Source of the DNA: an uncultured Eubacteriales bacterium
Lineage (GTDB): Bacteria; Bacillota; Clostridia; Peptostreptococcales; Anaerovoracaceae
Direction of reading: 5' to 3'
Length of the DNA stretch: 64,000 bases
Assembly: GCA_900545135.1 (NCBI GenBank)
Contig: UQXL01000011.1
Location: 1-64,000, forward strand
The notes under the pieces: model-generated
What the model was told of the DNA's origin: nothing
Seen by the model: only the letters and a program-made list of their open reading frames with translations
Database searches by the model: none
Program-made: the position numbers and the translations under genes
In this document: in pieces, positions 9,213 through 18,683 of the stretch
How positions within the stretch are numbered: the first letter of the stretch is position 1
Layout of the letters: every line of letters starts with the position of its first letter

Positions 9213-10490
9213 ATGAGCAAATATGATGAAAATAAACAGCTCAAATGTTCTTTCTGCGGAAAGCCTCAGAGCCAGGTAAACAGACTGGTGGCAGGCCCCG
9301 GAGTCTATATATGCGACGAGTGCATACGTATATGCACAGACATATTGGACGAGGGAATAAAAGAAGAAAAAAACGCAGGGACAGAAGCAGCATACAAGCT
9401 GCCTAAGCCAAAAGAGATAACTGAAATCCTTTCCGAATATGTCATAGAACAGGACAGGGCAAAGAAAGCCCTGGCGGTAGCCGTTTACAATCATTACAAG
9501 AGAATAAACGAGACTAGGCAGTCCAAAGACGACGACGTTGAACTGCAGAAGAGCAATATCGTGATGATAGGGCCTACGGGTTCCGGCAAGACTTTGCTGG
9601 CCCAGACTCTGGCCAAGATACTCGACGTTCCTTTCGCCATAGCCGACGCCACGGCGCTGACAGAGGCAGGCTATGTGGGTGAAGACGTGGAGAACATCCT
9701 TCTCAAGCTGCTTCAGGCGGCTGACTACGACGTCGAGAAAGCGCAGAAAGGAATAATCTATGTGGACGAGATAGATAAGATTTCCAGAAAATCGGAAAAT
9801 CCGTCCATAACGAGAGACGTCAGCGGCGAGGGCGTGCAGCAGGCTCTGCTGAAGATCCTCGAAGGCACTGTCGCCAACGTTCCGCCGCAGGGAGGCAGGA
9901 AGCATCCTCATCAGGAATTCATCCAGTTTGACACCACCAACGTACTGTTTATATGCGGAGGAGCTTTCGACGGTCTCGACAAGATCATCAAGCGCCGCAT
10001 GGGCGACAAGGTAATCGGATTCAATTCCGAGATAAAGACGGATAAGATCGAAGAGGAAAATCTTCTGGCAAAAGTCCAGCCTGAGGATTTGCTGAAGTTC
10101 GGCCTGATCCCTGAGTTTATCGGCAGGCTTCCTGTGATGGTAACGCTGGAGGAGCTTTCAGAGGAGGCGCTGGTAAGGATAATAAAAGAGCCTAAGAACG
10201 CTCTGCTCAAGCAGTACAAAAAACTGCTGGCGATGGACGGAGTGGAACTGGAGATGGACGACCAGGCCGTCAGAGCTGTGGCCAAGCAGGCCATAGAGCG
10301 CAGGACAGGCGCCAGAGGCTTAAGGAGTATAATGGAAGGTATGATGACGGAGATCATGTATGAAATTCCGTCGAGAGAAGACGTTAAGAGATGCATAGTT
10401 TCAAAAGAAACCGTTGAAAATAAAGCAAAACCATCTTTGGTGCTGGAAAACGGCAAACTTTTGGAAGAACGCGAAGCTAATGCTTCATAA
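9213..10490 (+). CDS. clpX: ATP-dependent Clp protease ATP-binding subunit
   Basis: The AAA+ unfoldase partner of ClpP. It has an N-terminal zinc-binding domain with CSFCGK ... CDECIRIC, Walker A GPTGSGKT, Walker [11 protein letters not shown], a pore loop region ([10 protein letters not shown]) and the sensor/C-terminal domain with RTGARGLRS. The 425-residue length is normal. It lies directly after clpP and is followed by a terminator. Confidence 0.97.
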   Translation: MSKYDENKQLKCSFCGKPQSQVNRLVAGPGVYICDECIRICTDILDEGIKEEKNAGTEAAYKLPKPKEITEILSEYVIEQDRAKKALAVAVYNHYKRINETRQSKDDDVELQKSNIVMIGPTGSGKTLLAQTLAKILDVPFAIADATALTEAGYVGEDVENILLKLLQAADYDVEKAQKGIIYVDEIDKISRKSENPSITRDVSGEGVQQALLKILEGTVANVPPQGGRKHPHQEFIQFDTTNVLFICGGAFDGLDKIIKRRMGDKVIGFNSEIKTDKIEEENLLAKVQPEDLLKFGLIPEFIGRLPVMVTLEELSEEALVRIIKEPKNALLKQYKKLLAMDGVELEMDDQAVRAVAKQAIERRTGARGLRSIMEGMMTEIMYEIPSREDVKRCIVSKETVENKAKPSLVLENGKLLEEREANAS

Positions 10491-10517
10491 CAAGGCGGCT
10501 CAGGTCGCCTTGTTTTC
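10490..10517 (+). terminator. Intrinsic terminator between clpX and lon
   Basis: ACAAGGCG and CGCCTTGT form an 8-bp stem followed by TTTTCT. It begins in the clpX stop codon, so lon may be expressed by read-through or its own promoter. Confidence 0.75.
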
Positions 10518-10540
10518 TAAAAATGAGGAAGGAGGAAGCT

Positions 10541-12910
10541 ATGACAGCAGCAGAAGAAAAAGACATTTTAATTCCGGGCGAAGAAGATGAAAGACTTGTC
10601 ATGCCATGTATACCGCTGAGAGGACCCTTTGTGTTTCCGCAGACTGTAAGTCATTTTGACGTGGGCAGGGAAAAGTCTGTAAAAGCTCTCGAAGCCGTCA
10701 TGAAAAAAGATAAAATTCTCTTCGTATCCTCCCAGAAAGATGAGAATATTCTTATTCCCACGGAGGAAGATTATTATAAAGTAGGAACCGTCGTCAAGAT
10801 CAAGCAGATGCTCAAGATACAGGGCGATTCCGTGAGAGTGCTGGTAGAGGGCCTTTACCGCGCGGTCATAAAACAAGTAGTTCAGGAGGAGCCGTACATA
10901 ACGGTGGATGTTGAGGAAGTACCAAGAAACCACGTTTCAGAGGACGACTTTGAGACTGAAGCCCTAAAACGGCTGGTTTTAAATTCCTTTGACGAATATC
11001 TGAACCTCAATCCAGGCGCCAGAACCGATACTTACGATATGGCGGTGGCATTCAAGGACGCCGAGGTTTTCGCTGATACGGTGGCGGTGCAGCTGGACCT
11101 GGATACGGAAGACAAGCAGGAAATACTGGAGACCTTTGATATAAAGCAGAGGCTCATGCTGATAAACACCCTGATATTCAAAGAAAACGAGATATTGAGG
11201 CTGGAGCGTGAGCTGGGCGAAAAAGTTCAGCAAAACGTAAAGCAGAACCAGAAAGAATATTACCTCAGAGAACAGCTTAAGGCCATACAGTCAGAGCTGG
11301 GGGCCGATGAGGACGCGGCCGACGAAGCTCAGAAATGGCTGGAAAAGCTGGAAGAACTCAAGCTTGACGACAAGATCGCCGATAAGGTGAAAAAGGAAAT
11401 AAACAAGTTCACCAAGATGATGCCCAACTCTGCGGAAAGCGGCGTAATAAGAAATTACGTGGACACCATCATAAGCCTGCCTTGGAACAACAGTTCCAAG
11501 ACCAACCAGGATCTGAGAAAGGCCGAGAGGATCCTTGATGAGGATCATTACGGCCTCGGAAAGGTGAAGGAGAGAATTCTCGAATATCTGGCCGTCATAC
11601 ATCTTTCAAAGACCATCAAGGGACCTATAATCTGTCTCGTAGGACCTCCGGGCGTGGGCAAGACGTCCATAGCGCGTTCCATAGCCAGAGCCACCGGCAG
11701 AGAATTTGTCAGGATGTCGCTGGGCGGCGTCAGAGACGAAGCGGAGATAAGAGGCCACAGGAGGACCTATATAGGAGCCATTCCGGGAAGAGTCATAAGC
11801 GCAGTCAAGGACGCAGGCACCAATAACCCCGTATTTCTCTTTGATGAAGTGGATAAGATCGGCTCGGATTTCAAGGGCGACCCTGCCTCTGCACTGCTGG
11901 AAGTATTGGACCCTGAGCAGAACAAGGAATTTACAGACCATTTCCTGGAAGTACCTTTCGACCTGTCAAAGGTAATGTTCATAACGACGGCCAACTCGAC
12001 GGACACCATCCCAAGGCCGCTGCTGGACAGGATGGAAGTCATCGAAGTGTCAGGCTATACGGAAGAGGAAAAGGTGAAGATAGCCCAGAGATATCTCATC
12101 CCTAAACAGATGAAAGCCCACGGCCTGAAAAAGAAGAATTTCACCATGGGAGAAAGGGCTCTGAGAGACCTGATAAACTTCTATACGAGAGAATCAGGCG
12201 TGAGAAACTTAGAAAGGGAGATAGGCAGCCTCTGCAGAAAAGTAGCCAGAAATATTGTCAGCAAGAAAGGCGACGTTTACAGGATAACTTCCGCTTCGCT
12301 GGAAAAATATCTCGGCAAACACAGGTACAGGTACGATGTGGTGGAGAACGCCAGCGAGATAGGCGTCACCACGGGAATGGCCTGGACTCAGGTAGGCGGA
12401 GACACACTGTTCATCGAGACGTCTCTGGTGCCTGGAACGGGAGCCATACAGCTGACCGGTCAGCTGGGCGACGTGATGCAGGAATCAGCCAAAACGGCCA
12501 TAACCTACATCCGCTCCATAGCCGGCGACTACAATATAGAGAAAGATTTTTACAAGAAATACGATCTCCACGTGCATGTGCCTGAGGGCGCCGTGCCTAA
12601 AGACGGACCGTCAGCCGGAGTGACCATATTCACATCGGTCATGTCCGCCCTCACCGGCCGTCCGGTGAAGAAAGACGTGGCTATGACAGGAGAGATAACT
12701 CTGAGAGGCAAAGTTCTGCCTGTAGGAGGCATAAAGGAAAAGGTTCTCGCCGCTCACAGAGCAGGAATAAGGACTATCCTGCTTCCCGCAGACAACAAAG
12801 CTGACATAGACGATATTCCGCAGTCGGTGAGAAAGCAGCTCAAATTTATCTTGCTGGAAAAAGCTGTGGAAACTCTTCAATACGCACTGGAAGAAAGCGC
12901 AAAGGTGTAG
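10541..12910 (+). CDS. lon: ATP-dependent protease La
   Basis: Lon degrades damaged and regulatory proteins in the cytoplasm. The 789-residue protein has the N-terminal LON substrate domain (VMPCIPLRG), a coiled-coil region, Walker A GPPGVGKT, Walker [12 protein letters not shown], and the C-terminal serine/lysine protease domain with [10 protein letters not shown] as the serine site. The start was set at the ATG after AGGAGGA; an upstream in-frame ATG at 10523 would place that site inside the gene. engB starts one base after its stop. Confidence 0.96.
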   Translation: MTAAEEKDILIPGEEDERLVMPCIPLRGPFVFPQTVSHFDVGREKSVKALEAVMKKDKILFVSSQKDENILIPTEEDYYKVGTVVKIKQMLKIQGDSVRVLVEGLYRAVIKQVVQEEPYITVDVEEVPRNHVSEDDFETEALKRLVLNSFDEYLNLNPGARTDTYDMAVAFKDAEVFADTVAVQLDLDTEDKQEILETFDIKQRLMLINTLIFKENEILRLERELGEKVQQNVKQNQKEYYLREQLKAIQSELGADEDAADEAQKWLEKLEELKLDDKIADKVKKEINKFTKMMPNSAESGVIRNYVDTIISLPWNNSSKTNQDLRKAERILDEDHYGLGKVKERILEYLAVIHLSKTIKGPIICLVGPPGVGKTSIARSIARATGREFVRMSLGGVRDEAEIRGHRRTYIGAIPGRVISAVKDAGTNNPVFLFDEVDKIGSDFKGDPASALLEVLDPEQNKEFTDHFLEVPFDLSKVMFITTANSTDTIPRPLLDRMEVIEVSGYTEEEKVKIAQRYLIPKQMKAHGLKKKNFTMGERALRDLINFYTRESGVRNLEREIGSLCRKVARNIVSKKGDVYRITSASLEKYLGKHRYRYDVVENASEIGVTTGMAWTQVGGDTLFIETSLVPGTGAIQLTGQLGDVMQESAKTAITYIRSIAGDYNIEKDFYKKYDLHVHVPEGAVPKDGPSAGVTIFTSVMSALTGRPVKKDVAMTGEITLRGKVLPVGGIKEKVLAAHRAGIRTILLPADNKADIDDIPQSVRKQLKFILLEKAVETLQYALEESAKV

Positions 12911-12911
12911 T

Positions 12912-13499
12912 ATGATAATAAGAGAAGCAGAACTTGAAGCGATAGCCGTAAAAGCCAGCCAGTACCCTGAAGATACGATGGCTGAGATAGCCTTTGCCGG
13001 CAGGTCCAACGTCGGAAAGTCATCTCTCTTGAATCTGCTCACCGGCAGGAAGAGTCTGGCCAGAGTTTCAGGAAGCCCCGGCAAAACCAGGACTATAAAT
13101 TTCTACAAAATCAACGGCGATTTTAGGATAGTCGATCTGCCGGGATACGGTTATGCCAAGGTTTCCAAGCAGATGAGTCGCGAATGGGGGCCGATGATGG
13201 AGGAATATCTCCAGAAAAGGCAAGGTCTTAAAAAAGTAGTTCAGCTGGTCGATATACGTCACGCCCCATCGGCGCAGGATATTCAGATGTACCAATATCT
13301 CAGACATTACGGGCTTGACGGCATCGTGGTCGCCACTAAGGCTGACAAGGTTTCCCACAACGAGGCGCAGAAGTGCATAAGCGTCATCAGGAAAGCCCTG
13401 GATTTGAGCGCCGATGACAAGGTGATTCCTGCATCGGCATTGAAAAGGACCGGCCACGACAAGCTGCTTGAAGAGATGGAAAAGCTTCTGGAGGGATAA
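12912..13499 (+). CDS. engB: Ribosome biogenesis GTPase EngB (YsxC)
   Basis: An essential GTPase for large ribosomal subunit assembly. The 195 residues include G1 GRSNVGKS, the G2 region (SGSPGKTRTINFY), G3 DLPGYG and G4 TKAD. The gene is translationally coupled to lon (1-base gap) and to the next gene (stop and start adjacent). The lon-engB order is conserved in Firmicutes. Confidence 0.96.
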   Translation: MIIREAELEAIAVKASQYPEDTMAEIAFAGRSNVGKSSLLNLLTGRKSLARVSGSPGKTRTINFYKINGDFRIVDLPGYGYAKVSKQMSREWGPMMEEYLQKRQGLKKVVQLVDIRHAPSAQDIQMYQYLRHYGLDGIVVATKADKVSHNEAQKCISVIRKALDLSADDKVIPASALKRTGHDKLLEEMEKLLEG

Positions 13500-13841
13500 A
13501 TGCAGTTTATCAGTTTTAGAATACTTATCAGGCGTATCAAAGCCATAAAATCAATGATGCGCGATAAAACTGTACCAAAGCGCAAGAAAGCTCTGGTCGT
13601 AGCGGGCATAATCTATCTTTTCCTGCCCATAGACCTGATACCTCCTGTGCTGTTCCCTTTCGGCTTTCTGGACGATTTGGTCCTTTGGATTTGGATAGTC
13701 TGGACGCTCAAGGACACCTTGGACCTTTACTGGGACGGAGAAAAAGAACAGGATTTTTCCGGGATATTTGACAAAGAAGATATAGTAGAAGGCGTAGAAT
13801 TTACTGTAGACCAGGAGGAAGAAAAAAATGAGCAGCAATAA
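13500..13841 (+). CDS. DUF1232 (YkvA-like) membrane protein
   Basis: A 113-residue protein with the DUF1232 signature LVVAGIIYLFLPIDLIPPVLFPFGFLDD-like core, which contains one or two short membrane-associated helices, and an acidic C-terminal tail ending in Q. The start follows the engB stop directly and its end overlaps the hpt start by 14 bases, so it belongs to the same operon. Function is unknown for the family. Confidence 0.85.
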   Translation: MQFISFRILIRRIKAIKSMMRDKTVPKRKKALVVAGIIYLFLPIDLIPPVLFPFGFLDDLVLWIWIVWTLKDTLDLYWDGEKEQDFSGIFDKEDIVEGVEFTVDQEEEKNEQQ

Positions 13842-14358
13842 TCAGACGGGCAAAGTGCTGTTTACGAGAGAGCAGATAGAAGCCAGGGCGGCCGAGATCG
13901 GCGCGCAGATATATGAGGATTACGGCGGAGAGCCGGTCTATCTGATATGCACCTTGAGAGGGGCAGTGATGTGGATGGCTGACATAATGAAAAATGTTGC
14001 CAACGATACCGAGATAGACTTCATCATGGCCTCAAGTTATGGCTCGGGAACCACCAGTTCCGGCGTGGTGAAGATCAAAAAAGACCTTGAAGGTGATATT
14101 TACGGCAAGAACGTGATAATCATCGAGGATATCATAGACACGGGAACCACCCTCAAGCATCTCAAAGAACACCTGGCCGACAGAAATCCGAAGAGTATAA
14201 AAATATGCACTCTTCTGGACAAGCCGTCAAGGCGCGTCGTTGATATAGAGGCCGATTACGTGGGCTTTTCCATAGAAAACCTGTTCGTGATAGGCTACGG
14301 ACTGGACTATGACCAGAAATACAGAAATTTGCCTTATGTAAGTTACCTCGAGGGATAA
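13828..14358 (+). CDS. hpt: Hypoxanthine phosphoribosyltransferase
   Basis: Salvages hypoxanthine/guanine to IMP/GMP using PRPP. The 176-residue protein has the PRPP-binding motif VIIIEDIIDTGTTL, the flexible-loop region ASSYGSGTTSSG and the C-terminal base-contact segment. AGGAGGA lies inside the preceding gene at the right spacing. Confidence 0.95.
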   Translation: MSSNNQTGKVLFTREQIEARAAEIGAQIYEDYGGEPVYLICTLRGAVMWMADIMKNVANDTEIDFIMASSYGSGTTSSGVVKIKKDLEGDIYGKNVIIIEDIIDTGTTLKHLKEHLADRNPKSIKICTLLDKPSRRVVDIEADYVGFSIENLFVIGYGLDYDQKYRNLPYVSYLEG

Positions 14359-14426
14359 ACGGGGTAATATATAGATAAGAAGCATATGATATGGGTTACA
14401 AAAAATTTGCAAAGGAGATACATAAA

Positions 14427-14999
14427 ATGGCTTACGAAGTAAAGATAGGAATATCAAACAAACACGTTCATTTAAGCGAAGAGCATGTAGAGGCTCTGTT
14501 CGGCAAGGGTCACCAGCTGACTCCGACTAAAGACCTGGTTCAGCCGGGACAGTTTGCCTGCGAAGAAAAAGTCGATATAGTAGGACCTAAGAACACGCTC
14601 AAGGGTATAAGAGTTCTGGGACCTGCAAGACCTGAAACTCAGGTGGAGCTGGCCATGACGGACGCCAGAACGATTGGAATCAAAGCTCCGGTTACAGAGT
14701 CGGGAAAATTGGCCGGAACTCCGGGCTGCAAGCTGGTAGGACCTTGCGGAGAAGTCGAGCTCGACCACGGCGTGATGGTAGCCATGAGACACGTCCACTT
14801 AAACGACGAGCAGGCTGCGGAAGCCGGCGTAAAGGACGGAGAGATCGTCAGCATCAAGATCGAGGGCGAGAGAGGACTGGTATTTGATAACGTTCTCGTA
14901 AGAGCAGGCTCAAAGCACGAGAGAGAAGTGCATCTGGACACTGACGAGGGAAACGCAGCAGGCTGCGGACCTGATACCGTCTGCACTATAATCAAATAA
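14427..14999 (+). CDS. pduL: Phosphate propanoyltransferase / phosphotransacylase (PduL)
   Basis: Converts acyl-CoA plus phosphate to acyl-phosphate and CoA, feeding acetate/propionate kinase. The 190-residue protein has the two PduL repeats with metal-binding His pairs (SNKHVHLSEE near the N-terminus and MRHVHLNDEQA in the second half). The ATG at 14427 was chosen because GGAGAT precedes it. No encapsulation peptide is obvious and no microcompartment genes are near, so it probably serves as a free phosphotransacetylase. A terminator follows. Confidence 0.93.
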   Translation: MAYEVKIGISNKHVHLSEEHVEALFGKGHQLTPTKDLVQPGQFACEEKVDIVGPKNTLKGIRVLGPARPETQVELAMTDARTIGIKAPVTESGKLAGTPGCKLVGPCGEVELDHGVMVAMRHVHLNDEQAAEAGVKDGEIVSIKIEGERGLVFDNVLVRAGSKHEREVHLDTDEGNAAGCGPDTVCTIIK

Positions 15000-15020
15000 G
15001 ACTGCCGGCAGCGGCAGATA

Positions 15021-15059
15021 AGACCTGCGCGGGTTCGCTTATGCGCAGGTCTTTTTTTC
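15021..15059 (+). terminator. Intrinsic terminator after pduL
   Basis: AGACCTGCGC pairs with GCGCAGGTCT across a 12-base loop, followed by an unbroken T run. Confidence 0.85.
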
Positions 15060-15131
15060 TGCGAGCTGCAGCAGCGGAGCTGCGAAGCTCTTTATGATCC
15101 GATGATGCGACTGCCGCTGAAACATCAAAAT

Positions 15132-15689
15132 TTACGGCAGGCCGTACAGCCCAGTCGTCGGATCCTCAAACCACGGGATATGAGGCGTGAAAAATGTGAA
15201 AACGACCAGCAAAGCGCAGAGAGCTAAGAGAAGCGCCGCTCCTGCCAGCTTTGATCCCGGGATGCCTGAGGGATGGCTTTTTATCATGCGGTAGTTGAAA
15301 ATATATGCCAAGGCCGCGGCAGAGATGAATATGCTTATGTCTATCCACATGATATTTCTGCCGATGATTCCGCTGTAAGTATAATACGCTGCGGTGACTG
15401 CACCCACGGCCAAAAGAGCCGACAGGGAAGTAGACCATATCAGGTTGGGCATCGCAGTTCTCTTCTGTTTTAAGTATATTAACTGTATGATTAAGAAAAA
15501 TAGTATAGGGAAATAAATCAGCTTCAAGTGCTCCCAGGGACTTTCATTTACAGGAGAAAAGGCGGCGGCCGCCCTGTTTCCGGTCCAGTCATAGAGAAAA
15601 TGTAGAGGAAAGCCTGCTGCGGATGTGAAGATAAATCCTGCTATCATCTGAATTTTCAGTGAAAAAACTTTTGATTTAGGTATATACAT
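15132..15689 (-). CDS. DUF6512-like membrane protein
   Basis: A protein of about 185 residues with five to six hydrophobic helices and the conserved segment NESPWEHLKLIYFPILFF seen in the DUF6512 group. The frame stays open to 15800, but that would overlap the divergent gene; the ATG at 15689 gives an N-terminus (MYIPKSKVFSLKIQMIAG) leading into the first helix. No strong ribosome binding site is visible. Function is unknown. Confidence 0.7.
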   Translation of the reverse strand: MYIPKSKVFSLKIQMIAGFIFTSAAGFPLHFLYDWTGNRAAAAFSPVNESPWEHLKLIYFPILFFLIIQLIYLKQKRTAMPNLIWSTSLSALLAVGAVTAAYYTYSGIIGRNIMWIDISIFISAAALAYIFNYRMIKSHPSGIPGSKLAGAALLLALCALLVVFTFFTPHIPWFEDPTTGLYGLP

Positions 15690-15786
15690 AGTTATAAGAC
15701 CAACTTTCCGCGATATTATTACATTGTATTTTATCCGAAATTGGTGTATCATATACCTTGTAGAGGTGTTTTTAGGAGGAAGAATA

Positions 15787-16449
15787 TTGAGGCAGTTCAA
15801 TTACGTTTGTTCATTTCTGCTGGTTATTACGTTATCAGTCTTTATAATAACCGCAGGACAAAACATAACGGCACGAACATCAGGAACTTACCTATACTAT
15901 TTTAACGATACCAGAGCTGTGGATAGTCTTGGCGCTGAATACACTAGTTCACAGATGGCGGATGAAATCGCGGGCTTCATGAATTCGTGGCGCCCCGACG
16001 AATTTCAGGTGTACGAAAACACGGGATATGACATGCAGGGGATATTTTCCGCCAAAGACAGCGACAATATGCTTAAGGCTAAGACTGCCATGGACATAAG
16101 CTTGATAATATGTTTGGTCAGCCTGATTATTACTGTGTCTATATATGTTTATTTTTTAAAAAATGATTTTAAACTAGTCCTGAGAAAGCGGCTCAAAGCC
16201 GTGTGGATCGTTACGGCTGTGCTTTTGGCTTTCGAGGGATTTTTGCTCATGAGCGGAAAAGGCGTCAAATGGCTGGCGTCTTTCATAGGGCTCGAGCCTT
16301 TGAGCGACAATTCGCTGCTTTCCGTAATACTGAGCGAGGATTTTGTCAATATGTCGAGCTTCTTTGTCATAGCATATACGATCGTCGCCGCGATAGCGTT
16401 GTCCTATCTTACTTATGTTCTGACCAAGCCGCCCAGGATTTTTTACTGA
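15787..16449 (+). CDS. DUF1461/TIGR01906-like integral membrane protein
   Basis: A 220-residue protein with an N-terminal signal-like helix, an extracytoplasmic segment of about 90 residues and three further helices, ending with a short cytoplasmic tail. The layout and the pattern GIFSAKDSDNMLKAK before helix 2 and DNSLLSVIL before the last helix resemble the TIGR01906 (DUF1461) family, which includes the lipoprotein transacylase Lit; the match is weaker than for 30925-31587. A TTG start at 15787 was chosen because TTAGGAGGA stands six bases before it; the frame is open further upstream. Confidence 0.6.
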   Translation: MRQFNYVCSFLLVITLSVFIITAGQNITARTSGTYLYYFNDTRAVDSLGAEYTSSQMADEIAGFMNSWRPDEFQVYENTGYDMQGIFSAKDSDNMLKAKTAMDISLIICLVSLIITVSIYVYFLKNDFKLVLRKRLKAVWIVTAVLLAFEGFLLMSGKGVKWLASFIGLEPLSDNSLLSVILSEDFVNMSSFFVIAYTIVAAIALSYLTYVLTKPPRIFY

Positions 16450-16543
16450 AACGGAATTTTCACGGCGGAAAGATTTTCACGCCGGAGAAAGGTTCATGTT
16501 GAAATTTTTATGATAGAAGATTTTTTTCAGAAAAGGAGAACTT

Positions 16544-17086
16544 ATGATATTTGTTCACTTAGCCGAGGGCTTTGAAGAGGTAGAAGCGATCACTGCAGCG
16601 GATATAGCCAGGAGAGCGGGGCTTGATGCGAAGCTGGTTTCCGTCACAGGCGAACTGAAAGTCAGGGGAGCCCACGGAATAACAGTGGAAGCTGACTTGC
16701 TGTTTGAAGAAGCGGATTATGAAAGCTGCGATATGCTTGTTTTGCCGGGAGGACTTCCGGGAGCATATAATTTGAGGGATCACAAGGGACTCTGCCGCAG
16801 GATAGCTCTTTTCAATGAAGAGGGAAAGGGTCTGGCTGCGATATGCGCCGCGCCTCTTGTCCTGGGCTCTCTGGGAATTCTGACAGGAAAGAAAGCGACC
16901 ATTTACCCGGGCATGGAAAAGGAACTCAAAGGCGCAGAAGCGTTGGATTTTCCGGTTGTCAGGGACGGCAATATCATCACTTCCCAGGGACCTGCGACGG
17001 CCATGAAATTCGCCCTTGCCATAGTAAAATACTTTAAAGGAGATGAGGCAGGAGAAGCTTTGGAAAAAGACCTGCTGTTATATTGA
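16544..17086 (+). CDS. DJ-1/PfpI family protein
   Basis: A 180-residue class I glutamine amidotransferase-like protein. The nucleophile cysteine sits in AICAAP and the conserved acid near the N-terminus in EGFEEVEA, as in YajL/ThiJ/DJ-1. These proteins are implicated in protein or metabolite deglycation and oxidative-stress protection; the activity here is inferred from family only. Its stop codon overlaps the start of the PHP gene (TGATG). Confidence 0.9.
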   Translation: MIFVHLAEGFEEVEAITAADIARRAGLDAKLVSVTGELKVRGAHGITVEADLLFEEADYESCDMLVLPGGLPGAYNLRDHKGLCRRIALFNEEGKGLAAICAAPLVLGSLGILTGKKATIYPGMEKELKGAEALDFPVVRDGNIITSQGPATAMKFALAIVKYFKGDEAGEALEKDLLLY

Positions 17087-17874
17087 TGAGCCTTAAGATA
17101 GATTTTCATATCCATACATGGTACTCGGACGGAACGATGAGCCCTGAGGAGATCGTCGAAAAATATGCCGGAGAAGAATTCAGCACTATAGCCATCACGG
17201 ATCACGAAGTGACGGATGGCATAAGAGAGGCGCAGGAGGCCGCAAAGGGCAAGGGTATAAAAGTGGTTCCCGGAATAGAGCTGGCTACCGATATGGACGG
17301 CAGAGAGCTCCATATCCTCGGATACTATATAGACGAGGAAAATCCTGCTCTCCAAGATGCGCTGGCGCGCCTTGCGGTCATCAGAAAGAAGCGAAACGCC
17401 GGCATTCTCAAAGCCCTGCAGCAGCAAAATATAGACATAAAAGAAGAGGACCTGATTCAGCGACCGGGACAGACTTATATAGGAAAACCCAACTTTGCCA
17501 GAGCTTTAGCAGCCAAGGGATATATAGACGAGGCATCCCAAGCGTTCACTCCCGGTCAGTTCCTGGAGTCCGATGAAGTCAGGGCTGTTGAAAAAGAAAA
17601 GCTTTCAACTGCAGAGGCTATAAAATTGATCAGAGATGCCGGAGGGATAGCCGTTCTCGCCCACCCATGCAAGATAAAAGGCATAGGACAGCGTGAAAGC
17701 GAGGAATTTCGGAGAAATTTTGGGATGCTGCTGGCCGGGTTAAAAAAGGCCGGACTTAAAGGACTTGAGTGCATATATCCTACCCATAGCGATGAGGAAA
17801 GGCTGTACTTCATAAGCATGGCGTCCAAATATCATCTTCATGTAACAGAGGGCTCGGATTTTCACGGTAGGTAG
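17086..17874 (+). CDS. PHP-domain phosphoesterase
   Basis: A 262-residue PHP protein. Metal-binding motifs are IDFHIHTWYSDG, AITDHEVTDG, ELHILGYYID, VLAHPCK and the terminal EGSDFHG. The architecture matches RNase AM/YciV-type 3',5'-nucleoside bisphosphate phosphatases. It is translationally coupled to the DJ-1 gene. A terminator follows. Confidence 0.87.
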   Translation: MSLKIDFHIHTWYSDGTMSPEEIVEKYAGEEFSTIAITDHEVTDGIREAQEAAKGKGIKVVPGIELATDMDGRELHILGYYIDEENPALQDALARLAVIRKKRNAGILKALQQQNIDIKEEDLIQRPGQTYIGKPNFARALAAKGYIDEASQAFTPGQFLESDEVRAVEKEKLSTAEAIKLIRDAGGIAVLAHPCKIKGIGQRESEEFRRNFGMLLAGLKKAGLKGLECIYPTHSDEERLYFISMASKYHLHVTEGSDFHGR

Positions 17875-17927
17875 CGCCTGATACGCAGAAAATTATGGGA
17901 TAAAAGGGCATCGTTATATAAGCAATA

Positions 17928-17969
17928 TGCGCGTCAAAGAGGATTTTCCTGCGGCGCGCGTTTTATTTT
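17928..17969 (+). terminator. Intrinsic terminator after the PHP gene
   Basis: TGCGCG pairs with CGCGCG, with an inner AGGA/TCCT stem, followed by TTTTATTTT. Confidence 0.65.
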
Positions 17970-17994
17970 CAGCAATGCGTGATTTATTATGGCG

Positions 17995-18023
17995 TTGCCA
18001 AGTGATGGCGGAGAGATTATAAT
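17995..18023 (+). promoter_or_regulatory. Sigma-A promoter for glpP
   Basis: TTGCCA, 17 bases, TATAAT, about 44 bases before the glpP start. Confidence 0.7.
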
Positions 18024-18066
18024 AAAGTCAGCAGATAGAGTTTACGATAAAAGGAGAAGAGCGATT

Positions 18067-18618
18067 ATGTCAGTATTCAGCAGCAGGAGAGTAGCAGCGG
18101 CTGTAAGAACGAAAGAGGATTTCGATATTTCCATAACTTCAAAAGTCGATGTGATATTCTTGCTTTATTCCAGCATCATGAATATAGAAGCATACGTCAA
18201 AAAAGCCCATGACGCGGGAAAGAAGATTTTCATACACATGGATTTTGTAGAGGGAGTGGGAAAAGACCGCGCCGGAATGGAATTTGTAAAGTCGGTGGGA
18301 GCCGACGGTATACTTACTACCAAGACCAACATGATACGCCCGGCCAAAGACTGCGGCCTCATCACCGTTCAGAGATTCTTTATCGTCGATTCCCATTCCG
18401 TCGATACTGCGGTGGAATCTATCCGCATAGCCAAGCCTGATGTGGTGGAGATAATGCCGGGAGTGGTGGAAAAAAAGATAAGAGAATTTACAGAGAAAGT
18501 ATCCATGGAGATATTGGTAGGAGGCCTTATAGAGCTTAAGGAAGAGGTCGACGCGGCGATAGAAGCGGGGGCTACGGCAGTTTCCACGGCCAACAGAGAA
18601 CTTTGGAACTACAGATAA
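18067..18618 (+). CDS. glpP: Glycerol-3-phosphate-responsive antiterminator
   Basis: GlpP binds glycerol-3-phosphate and prevents termination in glycerol-utilisation mRNAs. The 183-residue TIM-barrel-like protein has family patterns IFLLYSSIMNI, IFIHMDFVEGVG, GILTTKT and VEIMPGV, with GGLI ... AIEAGATAVSTA near the end. The ATG was chosen for the AAAGGAG before it. No glp genes are adjacent, so it must act in trans. Confidence 0.9.
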   Translation: MSVFSSRRVAAAVRTKEDFDISITSKVDVIFLLYSSIMNIEAYVKKAHDAGKKIFIHMDFVEGVGKDRAGMEFVKSVGADGILTTKTNMIRPAKDCGLITVQRFFIVDSHSVDTAVESIRIAKPDVVEIMPGVVEKKIREFTEKVSMEILVGGLIELKEEVDAAIEAGATAVSTANRELWNYR

Positions 18619-18683
18619 TTTTGGAACTATAGATGACGACGGACAAAGCTGACGAATAATTTTAAGAAAGTAGGGGAGTAGAG

